Shown here piece after piece: positions 38,801 to 41,800 of a stretch of 64,000 nucleotides of DNA. The stretch's first letter is position 1, and each line of letters starts with the position of its first letter. Below the pieces are notes generated by a model that did not search any database, was not told the origin of the DNA, and worked only from the letters and a program-made list of their open reading frames with translations. Source of the DNA: Melitaea cinxia (taxonomy: Eukaryota; Arthropoda; Insecta; Lepidoptera; Nymphalidae). Position numbers and translations under genes: made by a program. The stretch lies in NCBI RefSeq assembly GCF_905220565.1, contig NC_059415.1, positions 2,338,001-2,402,000 of the forward strand, in the 5' to 3' direction.

Positions 38801-41800
38801 CCTCACTTCACCTAACCTCACCTCACCTCCACTTCACCTCACCTCACCTCACCTCACTTCACTTCACCTTACCTTACCTTACCCTTACCTCACCTCTGTG
38901 ACCGTTATATCACACTCCGACGTTTCCCACACATTGCAACCATGTGACTTTAGAGAAACTTAGTTAAACATTTTCAGAGTTGTGATTAAAAGGATAGTTT
39001 ATCGCTTTAAAGGTCACTTTTTGTACGCATACACACATGTTAAGAAAAGTGAACTGAACTGAATGATATAATAATACATAGTAATTACAAAAAATTTACG
39101 TCTATAAGTAGTCAGTTAGTTAACATCACATACATAAAACATACAAAAACTTAATAAAAAATATTGCTTCAACATAAATTGGCTACATAGATTCTTATAA
39201 CTTTGCATGTGCCTAGAGCTATTGAGTGAAATGCATCTGAGTATTGAAGTTTTAAATATATTATTATCTAAACTAACATTAAATCTATTTTTCTTTGCTA
39301 GAAATAATTTCTCATTATGTTTTCATGATATTATAGAGTTTTACCAAGTCATGCATGCCTTGACTTAAACCTCTCAGTTCAAATTTTACCCACTAAAAAA
39401 AATACAATTTTTATCAATATATGAGTATAATTAACAATTCAATATTACTTATATAGATATGTTTTAAATTTAATAAATTAATTTACAATGGAATCGAGTA
39501 AAACAATATTTTATTCACTATACTATTATAGAATAGTATGGAATCAAACTTATGCATTACAAATACTACCAAAACTAATAAAAATCTTTAAAATATATAC
39601 CATCAAATGTTTACAATGTAACAAAAATAACATAACTCAGTTACAATATGACAGAGATCCAACTATAACAACTCATCTATGACATTTGATTACATTAACA
39701 TCGCTTGTAATTATAGATCATCGAATTAAATCAAATCATAGAGTAGAATATATTTTTTTATACAATATAAATTGCATGGGATTTGTTTTAATATTTATAG
39801 AGGATTTTGTAATTTTTCTATTCTTAGAGTTTGCTTTCGTTTGTAGATGGATGGTCGCGTGAACAGTAGTCATAATAGGCGGGTGAGTTATACATATATG
39901 TTATTTTGCGATGTCTGTCCGCTGTGTTATCTGTGCTTATATGTATTGTATTTATTTATATGTTCCCCGCCTTCTTCATGCATGATACTATAATAAATAT
40001 GTATTATTAAGACGCTTAATAAAAGTGGTCCAACTGATATAGTATGTCAGAGAAAGTTTCTTCGTATCTGATAGAGAAATTCAAGGTAAGATTTTACATT
40101 TTATTTACAGTAATTGTAATAAATATGTACCATTTGCTTCGAAAACTTGCCACAATCTCGTAGGTAGTGAAGGGTTCAGTTGCTGTAGAAATTTTGGGCC
40201 TTGTCATTAAAAAAGCGCGACAAGTGGTTTTGACTGTCCTCTCTTGATATTAACTTTACACTACCCAAAGAATTCTGAAGGGAACGAAACAGACGGAAAT
40301 CAGAGGGTGCAAATATCGGGGCTATATGGTGGATGTATTAAAACTTTCCCAGGCAAACTCAATTTTTGTTGAGTGGCTAAAGACGTATGTGGTCGGGCGT
40401 TCTCGTAGTTAAAGACCACATCTTTTCTGTTGATGAATTCTGTCCGCTTATTTTCAATTTCTTGTCAGCCGTCTCATCAGCCGTTGATAGTAAAAATCCC
40501 AATCGATGGTTTTTTTTTCCGGTGGTAAAAGCTCGAAATGGATGATGCCCTTCCGATCCCACCACACTCTCATTTATCACCTTATTGGGTGTCAACCCGG
40601 GTTTTAATTTCTTCAAAAATTGTTCGATATACATGGTCCACTAGATTTTTTTCAATGAGTTAATGTGGCACCCATATAATGAGCTTTTTTGTAAAGCCAG
40701 CCTTTTTCAAATGGGTCAAAAATATTTTATAGTCAATTCTTAGATCTTCAGCTGTATCGTAACATCTCAAATGTCGATCTTGCTCAACTTTTTCTAAAAT
40801 GTCATCACGCTTATCCGTAATTGGACGACCAGAGCGAAATGCATCTTTGACATCAAAATTTCCTGACTGACGCTTAAACATATTTTGTGCTACTTTTCGT
40901 CGCAAATTTTTTTCGCGACTTCAATCGCATTTTCCGTCCGTTTTAAAGTGAAACTTTAAAGAGTACCGAATTTCTTCATTCGATTCACCCAATGGTCGGC
41001 CAGCAAAACGAATGAAAAGTGGCGGGAAAATGTCTATTACTATTTGATTTCATTTTTAAAATGTCATCTTTTCATGGTATCAAAACCAATCAATTACAAA
41101 TAAAACAAACACAAAGATTTGATTCCAACATTTTATAAGAAAATACGAAAAGACTTTGTCCCCGACCTCCTGATAACATGTCCTAAAAACATGATTTGGT
41201 AATTGTAACTCGATATTCACATTTTAATGGGTTGGATCACTTTTTAAAGTTTTCTATATCTTACATTTCGAAAGAAATTGTGTACAATGTAAACAAAAAA
41301 TAATGAATAATTTTAACATGGTCAACTAGTGGTCAAATGCGCCTATGCTTGCAATTTCATAGCAATGCAGAAAACCTTAACTCACAGAAATATAGAATTA
41401 AAAGTTTATAACTTGCTAAAGATAAACAAGAATTGTTCATACTGTATGACAGTAGAGATATTTTGAATAAGGACACTAAATGAGAGTGACAATACAAATA
41501 ATAATAATAAAAAATGTGTTTGTAAAAAAAAATGTTGAGTTAATGTATGTGTGTTTGTTGTTTTTTTCTGACTTGCGCTTAGCAGTCTTATAATATAGCA
41601 TGTACCATGATACATAATAAATGAATATTTAGGTAGATTTTCTTAAATAAATTTAAGAAACAGGGTAAAAAAATCTTTAATCGAGCATTAGCAGTAGATA
41701 GTAGGTGAAAGGTTTGTATTTTTTTTCATGAGTTTACATTTTATACAAGTTCTTATAAAAATGGACGGCAATTATATTTTACACAATTATATATTTAAAA

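Noticed and set aside
38443..38901. 152-codon Leu/Thr/Ser/Tyr-rich frame
   Set aside because: Pentamer microsatellite translated; not a gene.
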